Assembly: GCF_008831285.2 (NCBI RefSeq)
Contig: NC_045142.1
Coordinates: forward strand, 7,106,713 to 7,170,712
Direction: 5' to 3'
DNA: 64,000 nt
Origin: Nymphaea colorata
Taxonomy: Eukaryota; Streptophyta; Magnoliopsida; Nymphaeales; Nymphaeaceae
The position numbers and the translations under genes are program-made. Position 1 is the stretch's first letter; each line of letters begins with the position of its first letter. The notes below the pieces were generated by a model. The model had not been told where the DNA came from and did no database searches. It worked only from the letters and a program-made list of their open reading frames with translations. Shown here in pieces: positions 22,531-35,000 of this stretch.

Positions 22531-24576
22531 TGCCAACCAGCTCACATTTAAAATGTTGAAAACAATAGTTAAAATACAAAAATACCACTCGATTAAATTT
22601 ATTTAGTTAAAAAAACGAGGGAGACGGATTGTCATTGTTAGGCGAGTGAGTCAAAAACCTCAACCCTTCATTGAACAATGATTTTTTTTTTTTTTTGCAC
22701 TCTTGGTGGTGCAGAGTCTGCAAACTATGTTTTTCCACGATAATGTGGAAAATTAAAATTTACATTTTCTGCAAGAAACTTTTACTTGGAGGGGCGTTAC
22801 TTCAAAAAAATATTATATCTTTAGAGGCATCAATATATAAATGAGAATCCGAGAGGGTTGATGCAATAGACAAAAAAAAAAATGGGTAGACAGATAGTAC
22901 GTGTTTCAAAATTTCAAGTTGAATACTCTAAAAAGATAGCAATAACATATACAAGTTGAAGTATAGCAGAGATATTAAAAATAGATTTAGTACCTATAGA
23001 AAAGGGGTAAAGGGAAGAAGCTTAGGTCCTATTGTTGAGTGGAAGGATGAAAGATTTCTTTTATTCACCCAAATAATTGAATATATTAATATAAAAGTAA
23101 AAAAAAAAATTTATGGGGCTGGTGTGGCAGCTGGCTATACCTACCCACATGTGGGTTGTAAGTCCTTTAACCCAAGGTACATAATTTTTTGTGTACTATT
23201 ACGTCTTGATCTAAGTGAACGAACATGTCATGTGACTTTTAAAAATCCATTGAAATCAAGCCCAAGTACAACAAACTATAACCAAAAAAAAAAAAAAATC
23301 ATTCCTCATGCCCCCAGGAAGATGGTCTGCTTTGATGCCAAAGCATAAAAAGACCCTTAAATAATAATAACACATTATTATGTCTAATGAATCTTCTTCA
23401 AAAAATAAGTCAGATTCATGAACCACTATGTTGCAAGATACCATGAATCATGAGACAATAACAATATGTTACCATTTTGTACGACTCGATGCGGATCATA
23501 CACTAATATGTGTCACCTGGTATGTTGCTGGCACCAAATTTTCGACATAAAGAGGAGCACCCAGGAGCATGAAACCAACTAAAACTAAAAAAAGAATAAA
23601 TGCTATTTGTGTTTTATTTTTCTAATGTTTTTTTTTTAAATTTATCTGTGAATAATTTCAAATTTACATGCCCCTGCGACCCAGGTTCTACAGCGAAAAC
23701 ATTTACGTTCTAAGTCTGGGGAGACAAAGGTTTCCTTACCTTTATTGCTCATGAATCGAGAAGCATAGAGGGACGTGTTTATGGAAGAAGGCAATTGCAA
23801 TTGCTAATACAATAATCCGGAAGATTGACATTCCCCGAGATTTCTTAGCAAAGAAGGAACCGGTGATGAGCTTGTGCCCTGTCCACACTTTATGGCACTG
23901 ACGATCATAATTCAATTTAAACTAAATAATTGAAAAGCCACTGCCTAGAAAATCAAAAAATAGCTTCCTTCACATTTCTTTTGATTATTATATCGCGCTA
24001 CTTGGAGACCACACGGCCTTATGATATGGTTCTGGGCTTTTGGGTCTTTTGAAAGCTATCCGATTTGATCCAGATTCATTTCATTGTGAAGATTGCGTAA
24101 TTTCCATGGGGCCATAAGCTGCTTTTTGGGGAGATACAACGAAAGGGGAGAAGATATTGGGAGAGAACGGTATATTCGTCAACTAAAATGTTGTGTATGT
24201 ACCATTTGCAATTTAAAAGAATATCACCTGAAAAAATTGACTGATTTTACTTATCCTCAAATAAAGGTGAAAGAAAAGAAATGGTAAAAAATTTTGGCTG
24301 TTTAACTATGTAAAGGAAAGGAGAAAAAATATTTTACTAGGTTTACAAGAATGCCCCTAACACCCCTAGTTTTGATTGTAATATATCTCTCTCCCCTCTC
24401 GATTGTCATGCTGAAAAATCTAAATTTCCATTCTCATATATATTATCTATATGATGAGGAAACAACAAATATAATTTCATTTAACCAACAAAGCATTTAA
24501 TTTGAGCTTAAGATGTTACACATGTACAAATTGTAATCAAAATGTCCAACCATTATTTGTATTTCTCACATATATC
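22531..24576. other. Intergenic, AT-rich, no gene seen
   Basis: No coding, tRNA or rRNA signal recognised. The 130-codon frame at 22956-23348 has no family resemblance and runs through poly-A stretches. Confidence 0.35.
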
Positions 24577-24985
24577 ACATACTAAAATGGTCATTAATCT
24601 CCACTTTCAGAATAAGCTTTTATAATTTCCACATAACTAACATGAAATATCACGTACTGAACTAAGATCTAAAACCAGGTACAAAGCTAAAAAAAAAAAA
24701 GCATAAATCACATACTAAATTGGTCATTAGTGTCAATTTTCAAAATAAGCTTTTATTAGCACGTAAATGAAATGAAATATTACATATTACACTAAGATCC
24801 AAAACCGGGTCCAAATAAATATAGAAGATCCACAAAAAATAGATATAGGCGTAGACTTCATACTAAAATAATCATTAATCTCAATTTTTTATCATAAGCT
24901 TATATAATTAACACATTACCAAAATGGAATATCACATAACTAGACTAAGATCCAAAACCAGGTAAAGTAAATATAAAAATAAAGA
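24577..24985. repeat. Tandem array, three diverged units of about 130-150 bp
   Basis: Units begin at about 24577, 24707 and 24858, each with CATACTAAAATGGTCATTA-like sequence. Then come AATAAGCTTTTATAA, ACATGAAATATCAC and ACTAAGATCCAAAACCAGGT. Spacing varies by about 20 bases because of A-rich insertions. Confidence 0.65.
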
Positions 24986-25034
24986 ACGTACAGACATAAA
25001 TTCCGCTTCTTACTTTTTGAATTTGGGAAGGGTA

Positions 25035-25451
25035 ACAATCTCGATATCATAGATTGAATTTGGATCAGATATCTGATCGAAATTATTCACAAAACCTCAA
25101 AAGCTCATGTGCGAAAAACAAATTTAATAACTGGTTAAGAAATTGGATTGGACCCAAATTCAAAAAATGCCATCATCGGGATTCAGATTAAATAAATATT
25201 CAATCGAATTCGGATTTGAATTTAATTTTAGTTTTAGATAAATAATCTTACCCAATATTTATATATTTTCAAATTCAGTTTTTAATGGATAATAATGCAG
25301 TTTAAATACAATTTTTGCATTTAAAAATTGGATTCAGATTTGGTTATGAATTTGAAAGTCTGATTCAGATTTCAAATTTAAAATTCAAACATGCATTAGT
25401 ATAGATTTTTTTCTTTGTTCACATTCAGATCCCAATATATGATATCCCTGT
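25035..25451 (-). mobile_element. GGATGTCAAT family, copy 4 (inverted, degraded)
   Basis: Runs of GGATTTGAATTTAAT, GATTCAGATTTGG and AATTCGGATTTGAATT, with a right edge CCCAATATATGATATCCCT, look like a reversed, aged copy of 20645-21079. Confidence 0.4.
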
Positions 25452-26210
25452 ATATGACACGCACAATAGCTGGCCTAAGTGGTGTGTTGGTTCTTCAGCA
25501 GCAGTTCAAAGGGCGTAATGACTGGCCTCAGACTGATTAAACTTGAGTTTTTGAGGTTGATGTGTGTCTTCGGTCTCAAATTGAATCGGTCCCGAATTGA
25601 ATGCTTCCGGCTGTTTGTTGTTCTAAGAATCTACCCCAATCATTAGCGCAGATTCATATAAAACCATGTAACACAATGGGGGTGGGAGAGGAGGCTCCAT
25701 GGATCAATGACGGATCGAGACCCGATAGATCAACCAAGCACTGACACATGGGAAGTAAAGGCCAGATGGAGCATTTATAGTAATAGGAAACTTGAGGGCT
25801 TTATGGTAGCAACAAGACTAATGCTTTGATGGGGAAAGAAAGCATCTAAACAATTTTTGCGCATCCTTAAATGAAAAACAAAATGATAAAATTTGAAATT
25901 GAAGGAGGGGGTACCCAATGGGCAATTAGGTATCCGGCTCGTGATGGATCAGTCATGGGCCAGATACTTGACCTATGGTTCAGCCCATTAGCTGAGTGAG
26001 GCCAGCCTGGACCAGGTATTGGGGGGCCAATTCGGCCCCATGCACACCTTTAAATATCGTTTCTCCATATTTTTTGTTTCATTTTCTCTCTCTCTCTCTC
26101 ATCTTCCTCGCAGACATGCTGATTCTCTCATAAAACATATATTCTTGACAGGTTACCGAGGCTTTATTAAAAATAACAAAATGCCTATGATGTTGAATAA
26201 TGGTAGACAT
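25452..26210. other. Intergenic, no gene seen
   Basis: No supported frame. A CT microsatellite lies at 26086-26101. Confidence 0.35.
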
Positions 26211-26391
26211 AGGGGCAGAGCCAAAATGTTTTCATAAGGAGGGCTGAATTAAAGTTTCTAAATTTTGACTAGACCCCAAATATAATTTTTCAAATTTTTA
26301 TATAAAACAAATAAAATTTTCTAAAATTTATATATATATATATATAAGGTGTTGCAAAGGCCCAAACGAGCCCTACCTTGACTCCGCCCCT
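26211..26391. mobile_element. MITE, GGGGCGGAGCCA family, copy C (both ends present)
   Basis: Left end AGGGGCAGAGCCAAAATG, right end CCTTGACTCCGCCCCT, which are inverted repeats. The interior shares TTTATATAAAACAAATAAAA and GCCCAAACGAGCCCTACC with copy A. A short (TA)n sits in the middle. The right end lies within a few bases of the hAT element that follows. Confidence 0.7.
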
Positions 26392-26397
26392 GAGTAA

Positions 26398-27292
26398 TAG
26401 GGGTGGGTATCGAGCCGGGCCGGCCCGGCCCGGCCCTCTAAAACCCGGCCCGGCCCGGCCCGGCCCTCTAAAACCCGGCCCGGGTTGGCCCGCCGGGCCT
26501 GAAACCCGGCCCGATATATTGCCGGGCCGGGCTGGGCCGGGTACCGGGCCTGGGCCACAGAAATCAGGCCCAGCCCGGCCCGTTTGGTGGATCCGACCCG
26601 CGCTCGACCGCCCGAGCGGTCGAGCGTCTCGTCCAGGCCCTCCACCGCTCGCTTGCCGAACGGCAGGCGGGTGATGGTTTTTCACCGGCAGGCCACCCAA
26701 CTTCGTGGGTGGCCGCCAGCGGATGCCGCCAAGACGGCCGGCCATCGCGGCGGAGAGGGAGGGGAGCTGCGGGGCTGCGGTGGACGGAGGCGGAGAGGGA
26801 GGGGAGAAGGAGGGGCTGCGGTGGACGGAGGCGGAGAGGGAGAGGGAGAGGGAGACGGAGGCGGAGAGGGAGGGGAGCGAGCGGGGCTGTGGTGGACGGA
26901 GGCGGAGAGGGAGAGGGAGCAGAGGGAGAGGGAGGTAGAGGGAGAGGGAGACGGAGCAGAGGGAGAGGGAGAGGGAGACGGAAGGGAGAGGGAGCAGAGG
27001 GAGAACGAGACGGAAGGGAGCATAGGGAGAAGGAGACGGAAGGGAGAAGGAGCAAAGGGAGAGGGAGACGAGCAGAGGGAGATGGAGAGCGAGCCGAGGG
27101 CTCAGGGCGGAGGCCGCCCGAGGGCGGGAGTCGGGCCGGCCGGGCCGCCGTTGGGCCGCCCTTCCCACCCAGGCCCGGCCGGGCCGCCGTTGGGCCGCCC
27201 TTCCCACCCAGGCCCGGCCCGGTTTGGTTATCGGGCCTGGCTGTCGGGCCCGGGTCCGGCCCGGCGACGGCCCGGCCCGACGCCCAGCCTTA
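26398..27292. mobile_element. Non-autonomous hAT element, GGCCCG-rich, with 8-bp target duplication
   Basis: Left end TAGGGGTGGGTATCGAGCCG and right end GGCCCGACGCCCAGCCTTA are imperfect inverted repeats. CTGAGTAA (26390-26397) and CTGAGTAG (27293-27300) form an 8-bp target duplication with one difference, the hAT signature. Inside: subterminal GGCCCGGCCCG clusters, a block at 26580-26720 with GTCGAGC and CACCCAAC motifs, and a long purine minisatellite (GGAGAGGGAGACGGAGGC-type units, about 26755-27085). The frames across it (up to 305 codons) are repeat artefacts. It cannot encode a transposase and would depend on one supplied elsewhere. Confidence 0.8.
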
Positions 27293-27300
27293 CTGAGTAG

Positions 27301-28615
27301 ACAGCAAGCGGTATTAGATAGACATGAAGTTGATGGTTGGCCAGACTTGGGAAGCTATCAAGGTCTTGAGACTTGCCCGGTCCTTTGTTGAGCCTTGGGC
27401 TGGCCTGGCCCGACCCAATGAGCAACCTTGGAATCGAAGAACAAGTAGAACCAAGTAAGACTTAGATTCGCTCTACCACATTCAAGCGGTAACAAAGTCC
27501 ATCGCTCGACATAATCTTGTGCCTTAACCTATAAAAAAAAGTATTTTCTTTTCAGAACTTTTTAAAATAAAAAATGAATTGTGATGAATTAAGAAGCTTT
27601 TTTTTTTTTATGTGATTGTTGTTATTCATGTTGAAGGAAATGACAAGAGACCTAGAAAAACATTATGCCATGTTGTACCTGGGTTTTCTAATTAATATGC
27701 ATACAAAAGAAGAACTTAGGTGCGTTCCACTATAAAATGGCAAAGTTTATATGTTTCATGACAAGTAATCATTTCTGAAAAATGAAAGAGAATTGTTGTA
27801 CTGCCAAACCGTGAGTCACTTTATATATGACTTACAAGGACTGGCCCATGACATCAGGGGTAAAGGCAGATGTCTGCACTGTGTAGGCAATTGCCCACAC
27901 ACCCATAAAAATTCATACCCACGTTGCATGGGTCCTTATCATGGAGAAAACTCTCTTTTGTGTTCCCACTAGAGACATGCTTGACAAGCTGGAATGGGTT
28001 GGAGTCCGAATATAAATCCATGCATGTACTTAAACTAAGATCACCATCAATTGAGATGCAAAATATGAGTTAATCAAACTCAATCAACCAATTGTCAGCA
28101 GACATTAAACTTTTCTTGTGTTGGATTATGTTACATAGCATTTAGAACTCCTAACTCAAAGAAGTAAATAGAACTTCATAGCTAAAGGACCGCTGTTGCT
28201 GCATCATCCCGGGCCAGAGGTTGGTATGTAGCCAGTCTCTTGTTTGAGTGGACCATGACCTCCATTTAGATTTTAAAAAAACAAAATTTACAACCTATGA
28301 TTTTCAAAATTTTCAATTTGGCCCTAGTAAAAATGCTGAAAAGTATTGTTCAGCCCCTAAGATATTGAATATACAATCCCCCACCTAATGAAAAACTTCT
28401 TGGCATCATCCCTCTTGTGCTAATGGGCGGAACCAGCAGGAACTGCACTGACATAACCCTAAACCACATGGGCAAGTAGAAATTTAGTTTTTTCCCTTTT
28501 TGTTTCGTTTTGTTGAGGGGAGAGAGGGGCAGAGGGGGGCATGGTTTCAGTGTCGTGGGGTTGGGTAGGGCAGGGCAGGGGTGAGGGTGGAGGTGAGAGC
28601 ACGTGTGAGTGTGTG
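27301..28615. other. Intergenic, no gene seen
   Basis: Contains the TGTAGGCAATTG fragment (27857-27925) related to 3083-3141. Otherwise no recognised feature. Confidence 0.35.
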
Positions 28616-28824
28616 CAAGGGCGGAGCAAAGGTAGGGTCCGCTTGGGCCTTGACCCCATCTCAATTTTTTTTTTAAAAATTATATGCCAATTTTAGAAAT
28701 TTTCACTTGTTCTATATAAAAAATTTGAAAAATGATATTTCGGCACTAATAAAAAATTTAGAATCAAAAATTTATAAATTTTAATTCGGTCGCCCTCATG
28801 AAAATTTTTTAGCTCTTACCCCCG
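28616..28824. mobile_element. MITE, GGGGCGGAGCCA family, copy D
   Basis: Starts CAAGGGCGGAGCAAAGGTAG. The interior has TTTTAGAAATTTTCACTTG, TTCTATATAAAAAATTTGAA and TTTCGGCACTAAT in the orientation of copy B. It ends near TAGCTCTTACCCCCGA. Confidence 0.6.
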
Positions 28825-29166
28825 AGTCTGTGGAGAAGAGAGGGGACTCAACTCTTGCTCCGGCGGTGGGATATTCCTCCACCTCACTCGAAAAAGACAC
28901 TAAGAATTGTTGTTCTTAAAGGGGTAGGTTATTGTGGCTGGTTGCATGATACATGCGCTAACATATTGACATTTTTTCATCTTATTCTCAACACTAATCT
29001 TTGATTTCTTTCCATTTCAACGACATTGTCTTTATGTTTTCTGCAATGAATATTTTAAGATTGAATGCTCAATGAAGAGTGAGAGATACTACAACTATTA
29101 TTATTGTGTTGTACATAAAAAAATACATTTTGATTCCATATTATCCTATAAAATGCTATAGTCACG

Positions 29167-29171
<5 letters not shown>

Positions 29172-29243
<72 letters not shown>
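29172..29243. repeat. (TA)n microsatellite
   Basis: About 70 bases of uninterrupted TA. Confidence 0.95.
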
Positions 29244-29248
<5 letters not shown>

Positions 29249-29463
29249 ACCTTAAAAAAATTCAACTGTAGATGTCAGATCTTTTTCTTGATGACATGTA
29301 AAACAATTTTTTAGATGAGAAAAAATGGAAGGTAAGTCTTACTGCCTAGTCAGCTGGAAAAAGGTGGCCGATCTAAGGAGACCCCACATCGAGCATATCC
29401 TTTTCATCAGCACCCGTAGTTTCAGATGGACGGTTATCGTGGCCCGCCCGTATGACCCCATGT

Positions 29464-30905
29464 GAGAGAACAGCTGCCCGTGTGAACGCGGGAAAGAAAG
29501 GCTGGATGGTCCTCCTCACCTTTTTCCTATTAAAGCATCTCCCAGTGGGCGGTACTTAGCAGGCGCTGTCATGTAAAGCAATAAAAATAAAATAATATAA
29601 ACTAAATGATAAAGTCCTCATTAGCCGCTTCAATCACAGAATTTACTCACCCGTCCTCACCTCAAATCTCGGTGATCGTTGGATCATTTGTTTCGATCTA
29701 CTTGAGATTTGATGGTTTTTCCTTTTCAAATTTTATAATGATTTATTATTTTACTTTTACAAGAAATAATTGCAAAATACACAATTTTTTAAAATTTATG
29801 AAGCAATCAAAATGTTTTTTTTTTCTTCAACCATCGGATTCAAAACGGTCAATGATTATCCAAATCTCCCAGTTAGCGTTGCCCTGAAGAAATGGTGGGG
29901 CTTAGCTTCAAGAAGCGACAAGCTAGGTCGTGTTTGGATCAATCGTCAGAGTAGCTAGGAACTTACTTCTAAGAAATCAAGCACATATCATGCATTTGAG
30001 GGAGTGTTTGGTAGCCTCTTATTTGAGATTTTAAAGGTTTGAAAACCACGAATTTAACATTAAAAATTTCCCCATCCGATATTAAATCCCACCCTTTTTT
30101 CAATGCAAAAAAATAAAATAACGATATTAAGTTTAAGTTAAGATGATGAACCATGAAACGGCTCCTAAGAGTCTCATGTGTCTTGATTCTACATTAGTTA
30201 TTGTGGCGCTCTTATAGGTGTCACACAAAATGTTCTGAAACATGAAGAGATCATATCATAAACAGGTCGGACGACTTAGACAGAGTCAGAGGGTGTTAGA
30301 GACATTATGCCCAGCCTTTCAAACAGTCCATAAGGCTATGTTGTTATCCCACAATTTCAAATCGGAGGATCAGATCTCTTGGGACTTAAAATCTCATAAA
30401 GGGGCAAAATCCTAGAAATAGACCGAGGATGGATGTGTTTGAAGAACAAGACATTCTTCACATCCAGGCAAGAATGTCAAAGAGGTGCCGCTCCCCTTGA
30501 AATTCACGAGTTATGTACTTTCAGGTATCAAGTTTAAGAACTGGAAAAGTCCGACTACTTTACCATGGTGAAGTTGTCCAAGGGAAAGAACGGTCGCCAT
30601 CAAACACGCCCCACCCGTGTAAGGCGTAGACAAACCCAATAAATGAATGGGGTTTGGGGTACATACAGAAAATCCGACCCATTTGCACCCCAGGGGCATT
30701 ATGGTCATTTCAAGAGACAATGAATGCACCAGGATGATATAACAAAACTGTAACTTTCATGTCACAGCATCATGATGATGCTGGTCTGGTGAACTTTGTC
30801 CCACAACTTGCAGTGCCCAAGAAATCATTTGCAATAAAAATCAAACACATATATTCTGACATCCACTTCATTTAAAATAAGTTCTGCAAAACTTTGGTGT
30901 ATGAA
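29464..30905 (+). repeat. Linear third copy of the giant inverted-repeat arm
   Basis: 29464-29880 parallels 12413-12860 (GAGAGAACAGCTGCCC, GGCTGGATGGTCCTC, GGTACTTAGCAGGCGCTGTC, TCAAATTTTATAATG). 30540-30905 parallels 12890-13425 (AACCCATTTGCACCCC-like, GTGAACTTTGTCCCACAACT, AAATAAGTTCTGCAAAACTT). It stops at CTTTGGTGTATGAAC, exactly where the inner hairpin begins in the other copy. The middle (about 29900-30530) is unrelated to 12860-12890 and may be an insertion. Confidence 0.75.
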
Positions 30906-31827
30906 CTGGTATGGAAAAAGGGAATGGTGGGGGAATCCGGCCCCACCTCCAGCATTTCCATTTCTCTGTCTTCCAGCTTCTTCCTTGTATTCTCTCTCTC
31001 TCTAAAAGTGGTTCCACTCAAAGATATGTTTGTTAAAGAGATAAAGATTTTCACTTTCTTTAGGTTACATTTTTTTTTATGACATATGACATGGTCAATG
31101 CACTACCATGAATATTTTATGTCTTGGCTGAAAATGACGATTTTACCCTTGTCAAAGGGCATCATTTTTGTGAAATAAGGCCGTCAATATACTAATAATT
31201 CTAGCAGAATCATACATGTAACCAATACACTATGCGCTTTCTTCATTTTTTGAGACAGATTCTAAACATTGTGTTATTGTTGCTGAATAGCGTATGAGTG
31301 ACTCAAACAAAAAGTGAGCGTATCTTTAGATTTGGTTTGATGGTTTATAGTTTCAGCTTTCTAAGTGTACCAAATGGTAATTTTCAACCAACATCTTATA
31401 TATTTGACTAGTTTGCTTCCTTGATTTACAAAATATGATTTGTTGAATTTGAAAAAAACACTATTATGTCAATGAATAAAACAATTTGGTAAATGAAACA
31501 CTTCGTTACTCTGTATGAATCTTTTTATGGACTGTTCTAGTGTTTCATGAATTTAATCAAATCTAGATTTGAAGTAAATTTATGGGATATTCATATAACA
31601 CTTTAATTACCAAACAACCCTTAAATAAACAAAAGCTTGACGGGTTGACTACTGAGTAGAACATTTTGCTTAGATGAAAATAAAGATAGAGTACATTTTT
31701 TTGCATAAAATTCGGCTAAAAAGAAAGTCGTTTTATTCCCATAAAAAGCGGGATTTTAAAAATAATTTTAAAAATAGATTTTAAAATATTTGGAAAATGA
31801 AATAGTTAGTTGGAAAGGGAATGAGAG
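30906..31827. other. Intergenic, upstream of the receptor kinase
   Basis: AT-rich, no gene. Presumably includes distal promoter of the kinase gene; no specific regulatory site can be supported. Confidence 0.35.
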
Positions 31828-31836
31828 AATATAAAA
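31828..31836 (+). promoter_or_regulatory. Candidate TATA box of the receptor kinase gene
   Basis: AATATAAAA about 240 bases before the ATG would give a 5' UTR of roughly 200 bases. Chosen only by position and match; no transcript data. Confidence 0.3.
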
Positions 31837-32033
31837 TTGTTGGTCCGGGGTATATGCGTCAATGCCACGATCCAAGGTCCGCGACCGTCTGAGACGAGGC
31901 CCACGCATTTGACGAAATTCTTCCGGAGTTTGGTCCATCATTTTTCCCTCGTTTTCCCGAGGTTCAGTGGAATTATCAAACTATGATAAGGGTATCGTCA
32001 GTGAAACCGACTGCTTTCTTTCCTTCTTCCACC

Positions 32034-32068
32034 TCTCTCTCTCTGTCTCTGTCTCTCTCTCTCTCTCC
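32034..32068 (+). repeat. CT-rich microsatellite in the 5' UTR
   Basis: CTCTCTCTGTCTCTGTCTCT and further CT units end six bases before the start codon at 32074. Such CT tracts are common in plant leaders and are length-variable. Confidence 0.7.
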
Positions 32069-32073
32069 ATGTC

Positions 32074-35000
32074 ATGGCTGCATTTCGTCTCCTCTTCCTT
32101 CTTCTTCTCTCGTTTGTCTTCGCTTCCTTCACTACAGATGCTCAGTCTCCTGGTACCTTTCTTCCTTTCTTTCCTTTGCTTCTGCTTTTTGCTTTGTTTT
32201 TCTGGGTTCCTGCTTCCTTACTGCTTTTTCCTTTTACTATGACACCAATATTTGTCAAGATGAAATTTCACATGAATTTTATGCTGTAGACTATGAAATG
32301 AGGCAGAGTCTTTCGATTTGTGCTAGTGATGCATGCAACAGCTTGAACTTCTTTGGTTCTTGGATTTTTCCTTTTTCTTTTCCGGTTCGCTTGCCACAGA
32401 ATAACATGTAACCGAGTATTGTGTACTAAAATTTGATGTATCCAGTAAGCAACGCAGAACACGTGTTTCAGTTGTAAAGAGTTTTTGCAGTTGGTGGTGA
32501 ATTCGAGTCATGGTCCCTTATAAATAAGAGAAACCCCAAAAGAATACTCACCATTTTCCAATGTTGAAGCTTTCAATGCTGAATATGATGGACAATGAAA
32601 AAGTTTAGTGTAAAATCTGGGGTATGAAACATGTACCCAGTGCTCAAGTTAAAGTGGCACCGTGGAAATCAAAACTTCTGAAGTTGACCTTTTAGCAGTT
32701 AGCACCTGTTGAGTGCAAAAGCTTGTTTACAGAAAAGTTGTTCAAATATTCTATTTTGTATAGATCAAATTGATGTTCTCGCTTGAGGGCCTTGCAAAAA
32801 ATTTAGGGGACAGACTTGCTTAAACTTGGCTAGCTGTCCCAGAGTGCACCTCTAGTGGGCATAGCATGCTGCGTTTATCTTGGTCAGAATCTTGTGTTTG
32901 TTTCCCAAGACCTGCTTCATGCAAACGAGTTGTAGAGAATTCAGAGACAAAATGCAACCCGTCTTGGTTCCTGAAAGTGCTTTCTGAGGAGCTTCAAAGA
33001 GTCGTAATTTCCATATCTGTTTCAGGACCTCATCTTCTGCATACGAAATGCATTGTGAAAATATTTTTTCATCACAATGTCATTATCCTGTAGCTACTGT
33101 AGCTTATAGAATACTGAGGAAATGAATGTCTTTGTTGCAAGATGTAGATCATGCTTAAAATGCTTTGCGATACATCATTTGCTTATTTAATTTCATTTGG
33201 TTTTTCTATTTTCACTATCATTTTTATTCTGTTTTTAACATGTTGTTCGATTGATCTGGGACAGGCTTTATAAGCATAGATTGTGGTGGAACAGAAAAAT
33301 ATACTGATGAAATTGGGCTTGAGTGGATTCCAGATAATAACTTTAGTTATGGTGAAATAGCAAATATTTCTGTGGCAGGTGAGAGCCGGAAGCAGTATCA
33401 GACACTCAGACATTTCCCTCCAGATGATAGAAAGTATTGTTATATATTAAGTGTTAAATCTAGAATTCGGTATCTTGTAAGAGCGACTTTTTTGTATGGG
33501 CTTTTCGACAGTAGTAGTGTCTTTCCAAAGTTTGACATCTCAATTGGGCCAACTCACTGGTCAACAGTTGTCATCTCTGATGCCAACACTACAGAAATCC
33601 GGGAAGCAATCTTGTTGGCCAATTCAGATTCAATTAGTGTTTGCCTATCTAATGCTTCTACTGGAGTTCCATTCATCTCTACGCTAGAGCTTCGGCAGTT
33701 TAATGATTCAATGTACTATACCAACTTTGAAACTCAGTATTTTCTTAGTGTTTCAGCAAGAATTAATTTTGGGACTGATGACACAACACCTGTCAGGTAA
33801 ACTTAATTTTCAGTGGCTATTTTTTGAAGGGTTCATTTTTCATTCCTCATGCGTTTGCCTCTTAAGAGTGGTTTGTTTAATGATTTAATCTTTCCCTGCA
33901 AAACTACTTTTGACTCAGATGGTTACATGTTCATTGTCCTATAGCTCAACAATAAATATTGAACATTAATGTGTGTCATATGGTTCTACCAGTTGTGTGA
34001 TAAGAACATATGTTAATTTGATTTTTTGCCTTATAAGTGATAGTTGAGAAATTTTTGTACATCTTTTTGTGATCTTCTAGAATTTTGCTGTTCCACATTA
34101 GCCTGTTTTATGCTTGGAACTTTCTGTACCTATAGATAGCATCATTGTCACAAAAAACGTGTACGGGTGTTATATGACAAAAAATTTCTCGGGTATAATA
34201 CGGCAAAGTTGTATATCTCGAAAATAAAATGGGCAAATCTCTGCAAATTTTTAAAAAATTTAAAACATTTATTAAATCCTGAAAATTATAAAAATAAAAA
34301 ATCATAAAAATACGAAAAAAATGAAAAAAAACACGTATCATATGCGTTTTTTCATGTTTTTTATTTTCTGGCGTTTTTTTTCAAAGATGCGTTTTTTTCA
34401 CGTTTCATATGGCTGACTCTGTTTTGGCATATTATACACTATTTTTTTCAATAGGACACGTTTTCTGTGACAGTGGATACCATATAGCAGGTGTAGGTCA
34501 TTCATTGCTACTTTTTTTCTTTAGCGGACATCATCAAGCTTCCAAGCTTTTTTACACCTGCCTGCTCTTACCAGTGTCTGTTATATTAGTTGGCACCATT
34601 GCAATTGCAGATGTAGGTAGTTCAAAACCACTCTAATTTTCCAAATCATGCCATAGTTGGACTACCACTTAAATATATAGCTTATGACACTCCATTTTTT
34701 TGAATGCTATGTCGGTGGGCTGGTGGCTTGGTACCAATTAACATAAATTTAGATGGGTTCATGGATCTTGAGCAACTAATCTGGTAGGACAACTCGAAAA
34801 CTACAGTTTTCAAGTTATTAGGTGCACAAAAAATTTGGCAGATTTGACTTAATCCAATAAAAATGTGGTGGATAAAGACAAGATATTGTACCAAGTCAAT
34901 CACCTGGTAAGGTTTACTGCTATAGCTTCATTGGCATGTGAACAGCAAAAAAGATTATGTTATAAGTATGTATTGAAATATAGGAATAGGTTCGCCCCTT

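Noticed and set aside
22956-23348. 130-codon frame on the + strand
   Set aside because: Runs through poly-A stretches with no family resemblance and no promoter or splice context.
26290-27207. 305-codon open frame on the minus strand
   Set aside because: Crosses the hAT element and its purine minisatellite; Pro/Ser/Leu and Arg/Gly low complexity, open in several frames on both strands.
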